Assembly: GCA_028565635.1 (NCBI GenBank)
Contig: JAOXYB010032397.1
Location: 1 to 30,252 of the forward strand
DNA length: 30,252 nucleotides
Direction: 5' to 3'
Source of the DNA: Phoronis ovalis
Lineage: Eukaryota; Phoronida; Phoronidae
Shown here: piece after piece, positions 1-12,706 of the stretch
How the letters are laid out: the number at the start of each line of letters is the position of its first letter
How positions within the stretch are numbered: position 1 is the first letter of the stretch
Notes under the pieces: generated by a model
What the model was told of the DNA's origin: nothing
The model's input: only the letters and a program-made list of their open reading frames with translations
Databases searched by the model: none
Translations under genes and position numbers: made by a program

Positions 1-3000
1 AATTTCGGATCACCTCCATGTAATAATATTTCCAATAGAATTTCCATGCCGAGTACGGCAGAAGGTGATTTACGCTTTGACAATAATTGTGTTTCCATGT
101 TGAGCAAGGTGTATATACTGCACAAATTCCTCTAGGTATGTGACCAAAAAAATAAACTTACTGTTTGTTTAAGGTTTGGAAGAGTTTTTCTTTTGAAAAT
201 AAAATTCCATTACACACAAAATTTCGCTTAAATAAGCCGCTTTTGTTTGATAAACTGACAATCTTCAAAATCTTCCTTATATATCGCAAACAATAATTTA
301 AAAAAAAAAATCAAATATTAATTCCAGGAGTACAAGTAAGTTAATAATCGCCCCCTCTCTATTAATCGCCCCCCTCTAATAATCGCCCCCCTTAAAAGCA
401 TTTTTTTAATAGTCGCCCAGGGCGATTATTTGAGAAAATACGGTATGTCTAACTCAGAAATTGTGCACATGCTATTTGTTATCGGTGCTCAGAGGTAAAT
501 TAGTCTTGCATCTACAGGAACTGGTACTACACAGACATAGATTTGGAGCTCAATATGGGTACAAGTCTTAAATATATGCACTCACCTGAATAGCACCTAC
601 TAAAAGTGTTGCCATGGATATGGTGTGTCCTAAATGATGTTGTTTACTGAGTGAAAGACAGTCCATGGCTTCAGATAAAGCTATGCTGTGATTGGCCGTT
701 TGACAGTGGATTTCAGCAAGCACTAAAAGAACTCTGAAATACGAAATCACATAATTAAACTTTTATCAAACAAATCAAATCTATAGATTCTATCAGAAGT
801 ATAAGATTTAAGACTGTGTGAATCATTCAAATCAGAAACCAGGTATCAAAATACAAAATTCCTAGGGGGTAATCTATACATTACCTACTAAGGACATGCC
901 TCTCGGAAGGGTTCCAATTTCATCCTTCCCAATATGGGTCACAATTTCCTCTTCCCTGTACAATTATTGGTATTTTTTAATGCTTTGGGTATAATTTGGG
1001 TTCACTATTATTTACTGGCCAATGCAGAAAACCAAATGGTAAATCTTTACCTTCAATCCCATTGAAAATTTTAGTGTCATCTTTGGGTCAGGTGGCGCAT
1101 GGCAGGTCCCTGCAAAATCATTTCTTAGTACCCCCCAAGACAAAATTACATAAAAAATTAAACTGAATCAGGTTTGTCCAAATAAAAACTAATCAAATTA
1201 CTATATTATTATAATCTGGTTTTTAAGAAACCAACCATATCAAGACCATAGAGGCACCTGCGACAAGGTTTATTCATGATAGTTAAAGACTAGGAATATT
1301 AGTATCGAAAAAGTATCTTTCTTACAAAATATACAAGAATGTGTATCACAGTTTTGTAAGATTCTTGCTTTATATGACGTTATGAGCCTTTCACAACTTT
1401 CATAATACCAGAAGGTTGTAATTGGTACATGGCAAAATCATGGATGTCCTTGAAAAACTTTCATGTCAATGTTACATACCTAGCCTGTAGCTCTGCTGTT
1501 GATATATCATTGTCCGACCTACATCTGTATAATAATCTCTGAGACACTTCAAGTGCCTGAGGTAGCTGACATGAAGATTTCATCAACACAGCTTGTCTGA
1601 AACATCAGTTAAAATGCAATAAGTAAACATGACAAACCCTCCACTGACGATGAATCACGCCTTAAAGACATGAAAAAAAAATATTATAGAGTAAGTTCAA
1701 TATGCTTAAATGTCAAAAACATTTCCTTCTAACAAATTTCTTGAATGTTTCACATTGAGCCTTTAAAACTGCCTTTTAGCCTTAGATGCAGATACTGTTG
1801 GAAGAATATTTAAGGTTAATAGGAAGATGGAAAGTTTGTGACAATGCAAGCATTTTTGTCAGTGTATGGCCTATTTAGTAATTACCAGTTGCCTATACAA
1901 GTTTCTGTATTTTTTCATAAAACGGTGTGATTATCTAAAAAGTTTAGTACATGTGATGAGCAGACACTCTAGTTTGCTTTTTACCTGTAAAGTGCTTCTT
2001 TTTCATCAATTACAGCCATGCTGTCAATGGCTTGCTGCGCTTCTTTTTTATTCCCATGATGCATTGCTATATCAAAGTTCATTTCCTGTTCACACATAAC
2101 AACTGTGTGACTCAGGTTTCCTGATATTTTAAGTATTTCGAGTAATTCTCTTGTATAACAGAGCTCCCCCTCATGGCTTAGATATCTAACAAGATTAGCC
2201 AGTGAAAGCAATTGATTCTCTCCTTCCTGAAGTAACCCAGAGTCTGCTGAATTCAAATGAAGTAATAACTGACTCCATATTGATAACAACTCTCTGAAAG
2301 TATTTTTGTTTAAAAAAATGATTACATATTGGAAACGGAAAAATATGGCATTTTGTTTTCTTAGGTTTGTGTGATGTAACTTGTACAAAATATGTGCTAT
2401 ATTGACTCAACTCACTTGTGCATTTGGTAAAACACATTGTAACAAGCAACATATGAGAATGACTGTTTATAGTCAATTAATTGAGCCTGCAACCCAGTTT
2501 TATGTGCATGTTTTGCATAGATTTCTGTAAACAATAAGCTAAGAAGCTATTGGAGAGTTGCTTTGGGTTTGATTAACCATTTAGAAGACAGATCTAATTT
2601 ATGAAAAAATCAATTCAATGATGAGGGTGAGTCGGACTGGACCTATATTTTGACATACTGCTTTTATTTCTTGAGTTGGTGCATATGTTATTTGCATAAA
2701 TTTCCATTTGCCATGAAGCCGATTTGGGTTAATTGTTTTAAGCATGATTGACCTCTTACCTATTGCCATACATGTGCCATAAAGCTGATTTGTGGGCATG
2801 GCTTGTACTCATGACATCATTGATGGAATGTTGCCAATTAAGAATATCACTTTTTGTTAAATAATCAAACACTGAAGCTGGTGTAGCCTTTGCAATAGCA
2901 TTATGGTGAGCAAACATTTGAACACTCAGTGATGTCAGATACTGAAATAAAGAGTTCATTCAAATCAGGAATCAATGGAATAAAACATTTAGCCAAAATT

Positions 3001-6000
3001 ATTTGCAAAGTTTGTACAACTATAATTTAGAGTGAAATGAAAAAGACACTCTGAAATATAGGCTTCCTTACACAAGAATTCTCTCAAAAATGCTTTCTTA
3101 AGACTCATAAAATCAGTACTTCTACTGTTTTGTCCTGAATTTCATTCCTGTTAATGTGTCATATTTAGAAGATAAATTAATGAATCTGATTTATGAAAAA
3201 ATCCATCCAATGTTATGGGTGAGTTTTTGACATAAACTTAATTTGAAAAAAACTCAGAAATACTCCAACCACAACTAATTTCAAAAAAGTACATGCTCTG
3301 AGTCTTCCACACAACTTACCCAGTATGAGTGTTTATCCAATTTGTTCACAGCTTTCTCTAGTAAATTGGCCATTTGAGCATTACCCTGTTCTCCCAGCCT
3401 GTGTAGCCAACCCTAAAATAACAAATTATATTTTTTATCTTAATATATTTTACATGTCTCAGATAGAGAATCGACATTTTTATAATACTACAAATATTGA
3501 AAACACTAGTTTTTTATCACTGCGATGTATAGGGAACAAGTTATTTCTATTCTAAATCGAGGATATTCTTTTCTTACCAGAGTATGTTGCAGACATGCAG
3601 TATCATTTGATTCCTGGGCCAATCTGATAGCTTCTTGTAAAGCTAGCAATGCCTCCTCTCTGAAACAAGAAATTATGGCTAAGGACTTATGCATAACAAT
3701 ACTCAGAGATTTTGAGCACTGGTGATAAGCCTATTCTTGGAAAGTCTTTTTTGCATTCGAGTATGCTTGGGAAAAAGCTTTAAGGTCAGTCTATATATAT
3801 ATATAATCTCTTACTTCACATGAAATGAAAACTCGTTTTATCATACACAACGGCAACATTTTCTAGACAAAATAAAACAAAAGAAATATGAAATAACATT
3901 ACTTGTGCCCAAAGCGACAGTGCAGTGCCGCCAGGTTAAGAGCAGCATATCTCAAACTACGATTTTCATCGCCATCTTTCGTTTTAGTAGAGACTTCTGG
4001 TGGGATGTGACGATCAAAATAATGATACAAACTGTGAACGGCACCACAGTATTCATTCACTCGTAACTGGTTCAGATAACTTAAGAAATGCTGTAACCAA
4101 ATAGAATATAGATATAATTTATGAATGGAACAGCTACATAACAAGTGTAGAAATAATTACATGTTTGGTTTAAAATTAAATTGTAACTATATTTCTGCTT
4201 TATGCACTCTATTTTATGTAGTATAATAAAATACTGTCCTCTACTTGTAAACTTGCATGGTTATCTAAGGTACGTTGGTACCCTTTCATGTTAAAGTTTT
4301 AAGTCTTGTCCATCAGAAGATATTGTGAGAATATTGAATAAAATGGCTTCAAAACACATTTTAGTTACTGATAAAATGTTATTTATTTTTAGGGTGAATT
4401 ATTAGTGACTTTTTTTATTTTGCAACAGAATAAATACAATCTTATGCATGAACTATTTTACAATACATGAATAGTGATGTAGCCTATATGTCCCTATTGG
4501 TGAAGCTGAGAAACAGCCATTTGAAAGGGTACAATAAGTACCTTTTACTACACGTATGCGCTGCGCTCTACTGTACCAGGTAACAAAGGCTTTTTCAGCA
4601 GCTGTTTATTTTCTAACAATTGATAGCTTCCGTCACCGTAACATGCATGCATGCATTTCAACCCTAAATCACTGTATCAAATCAGCAAGTATTTATTTCT
4701 ACGCTTGTAATTTAATCAAAATTGTTCAAATATCTCAAGAAATACTGTAACCTATCAAAATAGGATATATTGTCAATGGGTGCCACACACACTCAAAACA
4801 TGACATGCCAACAAAACTATTCTATTCTGGTAAAAGCTTTAAATATAGCAAAATAATTATAAAACAAAAAAATGTAATCTTAAAAGGTCACGGAAGCTTT
4901 ACATATAAGCTCATTTTTTATTCTGCAAATGACTTAATTTTATCACTGCTGACTAGAAGTAAATAATTATTTTTACTCTTTTGCTGGAAACTATTTTATT
5001 AGTGAACTTTAAACAATAAATAAAAATAAATGACAAGGCATTAACTTACAGCCTCAGCAAAGTTTGGGTTAGTTTCAAGGAGTTCTCTAATTCGTTGTTG
5101 TAAATTCTTTGGTGTTAAAGCCTCATTTTCATTATGCTGTATAAGTTGCAATTGTTTTGACGTGAAAAATTCTGCCTGTCGTTGTGAGTATCGACCATGA
5201 ATAAATGGATCAGACACACTGCTGAAGAGAAGACTTTTAAAAACATTCTGGTCAGCATATGAGCCTTGTCAGTATCACAAAAATAGAAACATACAATCAA
5301 ATTTACACTTGTTACATCATGAGTTCACAATCTAAAAAATTGGAAAATATGTTTGTGTATTTACAATTTTTTGTGACAAATTGTCAATAATCTAGTACTT
5401 CAATGATGTAATAATCTCATTTTTATAACATAATCCTTGTATTACTGTACAAATTACCTGCTATCACTTGCTTTGTCATCATGGCCTTTCCAAGATAGGT
5501 AATAGTGTTTGTATTGCTGACATAACTTTAGGAGCTGACTGAAGGATAAACTTTCAAATGACAAAACCATTCTTCTTACAAATAAACCTAGAAAAACATG
5601 GACTCCTACTTTGTACACACATAACTGAATCCATACTAGATATGTTGAATGTTAATCTAAAATAAAATCACTGGTTTTCTATAAAAAAGCAAGCTTGCAC
5701 AAGAAAAACCCATTCTGTGTTTTTAATTAGATTGTCGGCCGGCAGTTATATTGTATTATTACCATCTGTGCCCCAGACATCGGATTAGTGATCACCCCTC
5801 ATCCGGATAAAGGACGAAAGGCTGGGAGGCAGCTGCATGTGGTCACCTGATGAGTTGCTCACCACTTTGTAAAACACCACAGGAATATCTCTTTGCAGGG
5901 AAAACTATAATATCAGCTTTCACCAAGTACCTGGATTAGTTTAGTGAGCAATCTAAGACTTAAGATACAATTATAAATTCAACAAACTCACTCCTGGTCT

Positions 6001-6994
6001 CTTGCATGGTAAAGGTATCGATTTATTCTTTAGACTTACCTACTAAACTTGTTCTTGTCACTGTCGGCTGTCCTATCTCTGGTGTGAAAAGTGTGTCAGT
6101 TATAGTCTGAAAATAATCCATCACATCCTGAACACCATTATCGTAGAACTGTTGTAATCTGCTGTCGACTTCTGTCCACAGAACATGCTTCATCTTGGAA
6201 CATTTCTCAGCAAGTGTGGATAAATCCAAGTCAGCTAACTGTAATATACATTAGATAAAAATAGATTCCCAATTTCCCCAATCATTAAAGACAAGAGCGA
6301 GTGTGACACAATTTCTTTATGTTAGAAGTAAAAAGCTATCCAGGCATGAGATACATTAACTCTCGCCATTTTCCTTCAACGTTAAATCCAGCTGTTGTGT
6401 TCCAGCTGGATAGTCGTTTATAGTGGCAACTTTAAAACATGCTAAATGTTTCCATAGTAGGATGTACTTTAGCTTTGGTTGCCACCATTGTAAGGAACAT
6501 ATGAGGCCTCACATTGCACATGAACAAATTAAATAGCATGCATGTAAGTAAACATAGAGAATTGTAGATCTACAAGAGTTTTTAGCAATCTGTAGGATTT
6601 TTTCAAAGGACTTCAGTCAGATGTCTCTGAAACACTGCAACTTATTTATAAGGTAAAGCTAATTTTTCTCCAGAAAGTTACTGATGCATCACAATGGGAT
6701 ATGGATATTTTTTGATAAAATTTTAATTTACTGGAGCCTATATATATAGAAATGCTCACAATTAATGTGGACTTATACCCAATATAAAATGATTAACCGA
6801 CAACAAACCTGTAAAAGTTGCAGTAACGTAATCATGAAATGTCTTCGCTCTGATTCTGTCAAAACACAGTCAGTCTCTGATGCTTCTTTCCCCCTTGTAT
6901 CTATTCCACAATATTCATGAATCAGTACAAGAAGGGTTACTTTATATGGAGTTACTGTTTCCTTGGTGATTTGATGACCAGAGTGTGATTTCAT
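1..6994 (-). CDS. ANAPC5: Anaphase-promoting complex subunit 5, 3' end cut off by the window
   Basis: This is the TPR subunit of the APC/C, the cell-cycle E3 ubiquitin ligase, in which APC5 is part of the scaffold. Twelve exons join in frame on the minus strand with GT–AG borders: 6809-6994(6997), 6040-6238, 5458-5587, 5050-5221, 3903-4090, 3578-3659, 3320-3412, 2760-2941, 1985-2293, 1480-1596, 586-733 and 1-74. They give about 626 codons; human APC5 has about 755, so the C-terminus lies beyond position 1. Family landmarks in order are VTPYK near the N-terminus, a VGLF/LSFSQ segment, ALTP..NFAEAHFLSYLNQLRV, SLRYAALNLAALHCRFGH, the TPR-like ALQEAIRLAQESND, and DILNWQHS. The first exon starts at acceptor 6997. 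Its ATG at 6992-6994 gives 14 residues before VTPYK, fewer than in human, so the true start could be in an undetected upstream exon. The final exon's acceptor at 74/75 is the weakest. Identity is very likely; exact ends are less certain. Confidence 0.95.
335..432. repeat. AATCGCCCCC tandem copies with an inverted partner
   Basis: Three or four copies of TAATAATCGCCCCC(T) lie at about 345-392. Then TAATAGTCGCCCAGGGCGATTATTT forms a short hairpin at about 408-432. This lies in an ANAPC5 intron and looks like the remnant of a small repeat element. Confidence 0.6.
2578..3222. repeat. Short direct repeats flanking an ANAPC5 exon
   Basis: An imperfect ~55-bp sequence (ATTTAGAAGA...TTTATGAAAAAATC...GGGTGAGT) occurs at about 2578-2632 and again at about 3163-3222 in the same orientation. 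It lies in the introns on either side of the exon at 2760-2941. Confidence 0.6.
5730..5880. repeat. GC-richer island in an ANAPC5 intron, possible old repeat
   Basis: Within otherwise AT-rich intron sequence, this stretch is distinctly richer in G and C. It contains GGCCGGC, ATCCGGATAAAGGACGAAAGG in pieces, and CACCTGATGAG. It may be a decayed interspersed repeat. I find no tRNA-like promoter boxes or complete fold. Confidence 0.3.
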
Positions 6995-7659
6995 GTTCTG
7001 AAATTAATACATTTTTTTTCCTACAATGGGCAAATGAAAAACTCTCCCTTATACTTTCCTAGTGGTTTCAGTTGTGGATTTACAGCTTTCATAAATTTTG
7101 TAACAGTCTCTTTCACGTAATATATAATATACGGTGACTGATCATTTTGACAATAACTACAATTACCAATACCAATAGTAACCTTCCTTCCTTCAATGCT
7201 GACACTGCATGGCTGTTACATGCAGATTTCTTCTTTTGTTCTAATTCTAAATCTTTAATTTAAAGATAATCAGCTGAATACAATCTCGTATTAAACAGAA
7301 ACTAACACTATGATTGACATGAAGGGGTTGGCATAACTCGTCATGGGTGACATGTTGTGTGACCATATCTTAGTTTAATCACTCTGAAATAAGATTCTTT
7401 GTGGCTTTAGTTTTTATAAATTTATATAAAAAAATATACCTTTATTTTGTAGTTTCCTGTATTTATCTGTAATAATCACCTGATTGCTTTACATATACAA
7501 CTTTAAATGAACGGCACAGAATAAACTTCGTTCTGCTTGGCGTAACATATCACTTTATTACAATTCATTTGACTCTTGAAAAGAGTTGAAAGCTGGTATT
7601 TTGGTATAGTTCAGTTTCAAAAAACTTTTCTAAAATCTACCGCCTCGAATTGTCATGTG

Positions 7660-7692
7660 TAAAACGTCACAGCATATTGTGATGACGTCGCC
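7660..7692. promoter_or_regulatory. CRE-like pair in the shared ANAPC5/RBM18 promoter
   Basis: CGTCAC at 7665-7670 and TGACGTC at 7683-7689 form an imperfect palindrome. They lie in the 817-bp spacer between the divergent start codons of ANAPC5 (6994) and RBM18 (7812). TGACGTC matches the core of CREB/ATF sites. The motifs are visible in the sequence, but promoter function is inferred from position. I see no clear TATA box, which suits a housekeeping bidirectional promoter. Confidence 0.4.
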
Positions 7693-7811
7693 AGAAAGGA
7701 AAAAATGTCAGTTTGTCGGTGAAGATTTTTTTTGTTCTTAATATTTGTTGTTTTTTAGTGGTATTACGAGTATTTATGAATTGAAAATTCACTGTGATTT
7801 TTTAAAAATCA

Positions 7812-10800
7812 ATGAGCTTTTCTCAGGTAAAACTTTAGTGTATATATACTTTAGATTTTCTTCTAGACAGGCCGGGCTGACACGTTAATTCTTCAGCAGT
7901 TCAGGTTTGTTTCGATTCGACTTGTTGTCTTACTCAGTCTCAGTTTACTTTGTTTAAGGTTATATTTGACTAATCGGGAACACACCAATTTAATGTAAGA
8001 CTCTTAACTATTCTGAAGGTATTTTTTTTTAGAATTGTACATTTTCTTTTATGTCCGCCGGACAAAAAATCCGAAATAACAAAGTTTTTTTTCTTTTCAT
8101 ACTGACAATTTTATCCCGGGGGAGCTACTTAATTCAGTACTTGGCTAATTTATGGCCAGGGGTGAGGCTTCAAAACCCTATATCCGTTGCAACCAGCTAT
8201 GGCAAAAACATACCCCGTTGTTAGCAAAGATGGCTATAAAAACATACCCCTTTAGTAACACCCATGGCAAAAACATACCCTTTGGCTTTGTAAGCAAACA
8301 TGGCTAAAAACAGATGTTCAGGACCCGTTGTTAGCAGTCAGCTAAAAATATACCCCATTGCGAGCGTCCAGAGTTGAAATCTATACCCTGTTGCAAGCCC
8401 TGAAAAACCGGCAGCATGTATGTATAACCTCTTTGGATGCCAGTAGCCCCCCTGGGAATTTGGTCTCACTGTGCTGTTTGTAGTAAACTAATTTTATTTC
8501 TGATTTTAATTTTGTTGTTTGCTTGTAGGGTTATAGTGATCCCTTACCTATTGAGGACATTCCTGCAGAAAGTGATCCACGCGATAATGATCAACGTCTC
8601 TGGATTGGTAACCTTGATCTTCGAATCACTGAGTATGTTGAAATAGAAAAGTAATCGATGTGCTATCAGTTGTTTTTATCGTTTAACTTATTCATTTATA
8701 TGAAAGCCAGAGTATACATGCTTAAATCTTCTGCATTATAGAAGCTAGTGTTCCCAGAACATATATACTTGCTAACAATAAATATGTAATAATAATACAA
8801 AATTTTAGCATAACTTGTGTTGCAAATCTGAGCATGACTGTAGACTGTTGTTAGTCGTAATTTTGTGTATTAACCTAATTATAATTATTAAGCTCTTGTA
8901 TTGTGTTACTCTACATGTATGTACATACAAAAAATGAAATATAATAGATGAGATTTCTTAGGATAGATCTTGGGTAGTCCTGACTTCATGACCCTACTAC
9001 GGTTGGATGATGACCCAGTTAGTGGTAAAAAACAGTAGAAGTTATTCTCTTGCAAAAGCACTCACAGAGGATCAAAAAATTCAAGCCAAAATTGTCGTCT
9101 TGTTTATCTCTGATACTCCTTCTGGTGTTATCTGCCTCTTGAAGCTTGATTAATACTTTGGCATACAAGGTGGAATTTCGCATTGGTCTGAGTGGTAATG
9201 GATTTGTACGCTAAAAGTCACCTTGAGGAGTATTAATCAAGCTTCAAGTGGCAGATAACCCAATAAGGACTATCAGACACAAACAAGACGACAATTTTGG
9301 TTTGATATTATTGATTTTTTTTACACACGGTGAGTGCTTTTGCAAGAGACTAACTTCTACTGGTTTTAACAATATGTGGGCCATGAGTACTAATGTCATG
9401 AAGCCAGGACTAGATCTCGGGATGTTGGAAGTTATTTTTCAAAAGTATGTTTAAGCATACTCCATGGTGTTGTTTTTAAAATATTGCTTTAAGGGATTTT
9501 TCTTGTGAGAAACAATTGTCGTTGTACAACACTCTGAGTAAGTTGGCCATTATTGAATCTAATTTTTTCATAGGTTCATGTTATTGAAGATCTTGCAGAA
9601 ATATGGAAGATTGAAAAAATTTGATTTCTTGTATAATAAATCTGGTCCAGACCAAGGCAAACCACGAGGATACTGCTTTATTACGTATAGCACTGCTCAG
9701 GTATCATTCATTTGACACTTCCATTTACATCAGTATAGAATTATTCGAATCAGTTTATTTTATTGCATGTCTGTAGCTTTATTTTCTGTAATATAAAAAG
9801 ATACAAAAAAATAGCTGATATCCGCTTTTAAAGTATCCAGAAATGTGTACATGTGATGTTACAAATTTGATACAAGGCAGACAGACTCCAAAAATCATGT
9901 TTTCACATGCTGGGCATATATAACAATATGTTATATTGCTTTTAAGGAGGCAGAAGCTGCCCAGAAACGTCTGAATGGAAAGATGGCACTTTCAAAGAAA
10001 CTAGTTGTACGGCCAGCTCATGTACCTAAAAAGGTAAGCTGTAGCTCAATAGAATTTGCAAGTAGTAGAAAGCTGAAGCAATAAGTATATACGCTGCAAC
10101 TATTATCACGCATATCCAAGACCTGTTCTAGAATTAAAATTTACTATAAAGGGAAATAGGGAATAAGTAATCATTTTCTTACAAAAATAATTATACTTAT
10201 TTCCAGTCCTTCTATGAGATTTTATGAAATCTTTTCAAGTTCAAATGAACCTATTGTGACATTGTTAAATGCTGACACTGCATCAACTAGAATAAGATGT
10301 TGTAGCCTATCATGCTGAATTGTCAAGTCTAATACAGTATAAAATGTTTTCAAGCATAGATTAGAACTGTGTCCACTGAATAGTAATTTTAAAAATAATA
10401 GCTGTTTAAATTGGTAATCTATACAAATTTGGGATTTTAGAAATCTTTTTACCTGCGAGTTTTAGCAAGGAATCTTCTGACCATCCAAGGGGAGGGAACT
10501 AATTGTGGTCACTTTTTGATTGAATAAAGTGCGTTTTACGGCATCTATAGTACAGACTTGTGTGATTTTTCATACCTATTCATGTAATGGGTTTAATTTT
10601 ACATAGAAAATAATGTAGCATCACACAGGAACCAATCATGCAAAACATGTATGGGATCTTTTTGCAGTTTTTGGATTATCGAGTTCAATTTTAAACATTT
10701 TTGGTAAAGTTGTCCAAATGTTGACCTCGAGAGGCACGACTCCACAGGCTTATAATACTTTTTCAACTCCTTTATTACAGTCGGTTAGCGAGGTGAAGAG

Positions 10801-10963
10801 ACGAGAGATTCCACCAGAGTCCAAGATAAAGGAGATTGAAGCAAAGTTAAAACAAATGGAAAATAGCAAGGACGATTTTTCTATAGAGCAACCATCCAAC
10901 CTACCTGTTGTAGTTAAAACTAAACACAAGACTGCTCCGTATAAGAGAGGAACTCCAAGGTGA
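7812..10963 (+). CDS. RBM18: RNA-binding motif protein 18 (single RRM)
   Basis: Probable RNA-binding protein with one RRM; its targets are unknown. Five exons join in frame: 7812-7826, 8529-8632, 9574-9700, 9947-10033 and 10781-10963, giving 171 residues against about 190 in human RBM18. The RRM runs from about residue 27 to 107, with RNP2 as LWIGNL and RNP1 as PRGYCFITY, followed by the family-specific [17 protein letters not shown]. The basic tail contains a [14 protein letters not shown] helix, also found in vertebrate RBM18, and ends in [10 protein letters not shown]. The first exon encodes only MSFSQ before a GTAAAA donor. Exon 2 ends at GA|GTATGT, which gives ITEF across the junction, close to human ITEY. 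Intron 1 holds a minisatellite and intron 2 an inverted-repeat element. Neither disturbs a splice site. The start is chosen by frame and by the donor five codons later. Confidence 0.93.
8174..8401 (+). repeat. Degenerate ~31-36 bp minisatellite in RBM18 intron 1
   Basis: About five or six imperfect tandem copies of a unit like ATGGCAAAAACATACCCC followed by GTTGTTAGCAA. Copies differ by substitutions and short indels, and the last ones are strongly decayed. The stretch lies wholly within the first RBM18 intron, so it does not change the protein. Confidence 0.75.
8975..9410. mobile_element. Long-inverted-repeat MITE/foldback element in RBM18 intron 2
   Basis: Two arms of about 195 bases (about 8975-9172 and 9220-9410) are imperfect reverse complements around a spacer of about 47 bases. 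Matching blocks include GACAATTTTGG with its complement, the CTCTTGCAAAAGCACTCAC block and the GCTTGATTAATACT block. The element is flanked by TAGATCTTGGG (8964-8974) and TAGATCTCGGG (9411-9421), an 11-bp direct repeat with one mismatch that looks like a target-site duplication. Length, lack of coding capacity and a 9-11 bp duplication fit a non-autonomous Mutator-like or foldback element; the superfamily is inferred. It is in the intron between RBM18 exons 2 and 3. Confidence 0.8.
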
Positions 10964-11877
10964 CATTATATGTCAAATGCTGGAATTGACCTCCCTACCT
11001 GTTTTGATCAAAACAAAAAATGACTGCTACTTATTACAAAGAAGTCCCCAGTCTTGTAGTTTTACTGTTATTTCACACAAACTAGTATTGAAACAATAGA
11101 CTGTTGATGTGTACTGGAATACAATATGGTCATGATACCATGTAGTTGTTGGCAAGTGCAGAAATGTTTGCAATTTACTGTTATTCAAGGATTCCCTTAG
11201 GATATCAGTTGTACATTGTGTTTTCGTAATGAAAAAAGAAGAGCTTGTGAATTGGAATTCTACATCATTCATAAAATATTTTGAAAATTTATAACACTAG
11301 TATATCCAGTTGTTGTCCATGTATGTTGTTCTTCCACTTTCCAGATGGGTTAAAAAGGAATAAATGAAGTTACTAACACATGAACATTACAGCTGCATGT
11401 CCAATGTCTTCAGTGCTCAAGTTAATGTTTACAGTATAATCAAGAATAAACCAAAACACTGCATGTATTATACAAAAACATTTTATTACCAATATCGAGT
11501 CTGTACTTCAATCATTACATTTATTTGGATTTCAAGTCTGCATTACGAGCTAAACTAGATTGTGTTGTTTCACACTGTGACACCAAGTATATGACTTCCA
11601 ACACAAACATTTTGATACAACTTTCACTTAAATCTGTCTAGTACTTTCCTCTGACAACTTTTCTGTAACCTGTAAAAACAAGACTATAGTTGGTGAGATC
11701 AGAATCCAGTTTGCTTGGTTTTGGTTGCTTTATTACAACATTTGGGAGCACCAGTATCTTGTTACAGTTTGTACTGATATACATAATATCTGGTACCTGA
11801 CATAAATTATGTGGTGTTTTGTATTAGTACATAATCTCACGAAATAGTTGTTGATAGTAGCCTACATGTAATGTTGG
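10964..11877. other. Gene-poor stretch after RBM18
   Basis: The first ~400 bases are probably the RBM18 3' UTR. Beyond that I see only AT-rich sequence, with no long reading frame resembling a known protein and no RNA gene I can recognise. Confidence 0.5.
11359..11364 (+). terminator. Candidate RBM18 polyadenylation signal
   Basis: An AATAAA hexamer lies about 400 bases after the RBM18 stop codon at 10961-10963. Another AATAAA follows near 11444. Either could end the transcript; the choice is inferred from distance alone. Confidence 0.4.
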
Positions 11878-12706
11878 GGTAATATAAAGATTAACATTTT
11901 TGTGTTCTGTGACATCATTTACAACTGAAGGTATCAAAGGCACCTGAATTGTGGCAAGCAAATTGTAATAACATTTATTCAAATACTTGTTTGTTATCAG
12001 AACAACAGTTGTTAGACTAATCATTTCGTCTCATTTGTCCCTATCTGGGTTCATCATATAACAAACAATAAATACTAGAATATAGTATGTTTACAAATAT
12101 TCTATCAGACCAGGTGCAAAAATTATTTTGGAAAAAAGTGCCTGCTGTAGTTGCATAATTTTCAAAAGTAATAAAGTATCCTGCTATGTTCATTATGCAG
12201 AGTCAGAATTATATGAAACTTGTAATGAAGCTCACAGTGGCTCCTTACAAGTAGATAATGCTCTTGCTGGAGCAGTAAATTTTAAAGACTTTTTGTAGCA
12301 GTATTGGGAAATTAATTGTGGTTCAAAGTGTAAACATTTGATAACATCGCTTACCCTGTAATCCCATCAGGAAGTAGTCTTTCAGTACTTTTCAATTTTT
12401 TACTCATCAAATCCAACTGGAACTCTAAAATAATAAGAAGCTATGTGCATTCGAAACTAAAGAAATCCCATGTTCAGCTGTGAACACAATGAGTTATTCA
12501 GTACTCGGTTATATACTGTGCACAACAAGTTATGCAGCTTGGATTTCTTTTGTAAATTTTTTTTAATGGCTTAAAATTTTGTTGACCCATGAAAGAAATA
12601 TTAATAAAAAAATGAGTTGCTAACTTTTTGTGCATAGTATATATAGCTCATATTAACTTGTGTATTCCTTGTTTCAGAACAGCAGTTGTTTTGACACTAT
12701 TTAGAA
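11878..12706. repeat. Tandem duplication, copy 1
   Basis: This ~0.83 kb segment is repeated almost in full at about 12871-13868, with only scattered substitutions and 1-2 base indels. It begins around AATATAAAGATTAA and ends at GAACAGCAGTTGTTTTGAC. No coding potential is apparent. Its last ~20 bases resemble an internal stretch (GAACAACAGTTGTTAGAC), so a short older repeat lies at the duplication boundary and may have promoted unequal exchange. Confidence 0.85.

Noticed and set aside
1-130. Alternative ANAPC5 acceptor GTGCAG|TATATAC near 112
   Set aside because: The upstream exon ends in phase 0, and this acceptor would put the conserved segment out of frame; the weaker site at 74/75 keeps it.
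345-432. Possible CRISPR-like short repeats (AATCGCCCCC)
   Set aside because: Copies are directly tandem with no unique spacers, in an intron of an animal gene.
9248-9454. 68-codon open frame in RBM18 intron 2
   Set aside because: Lies mostly in the right arm of the inverted-repeat element and does not resemble transposase.
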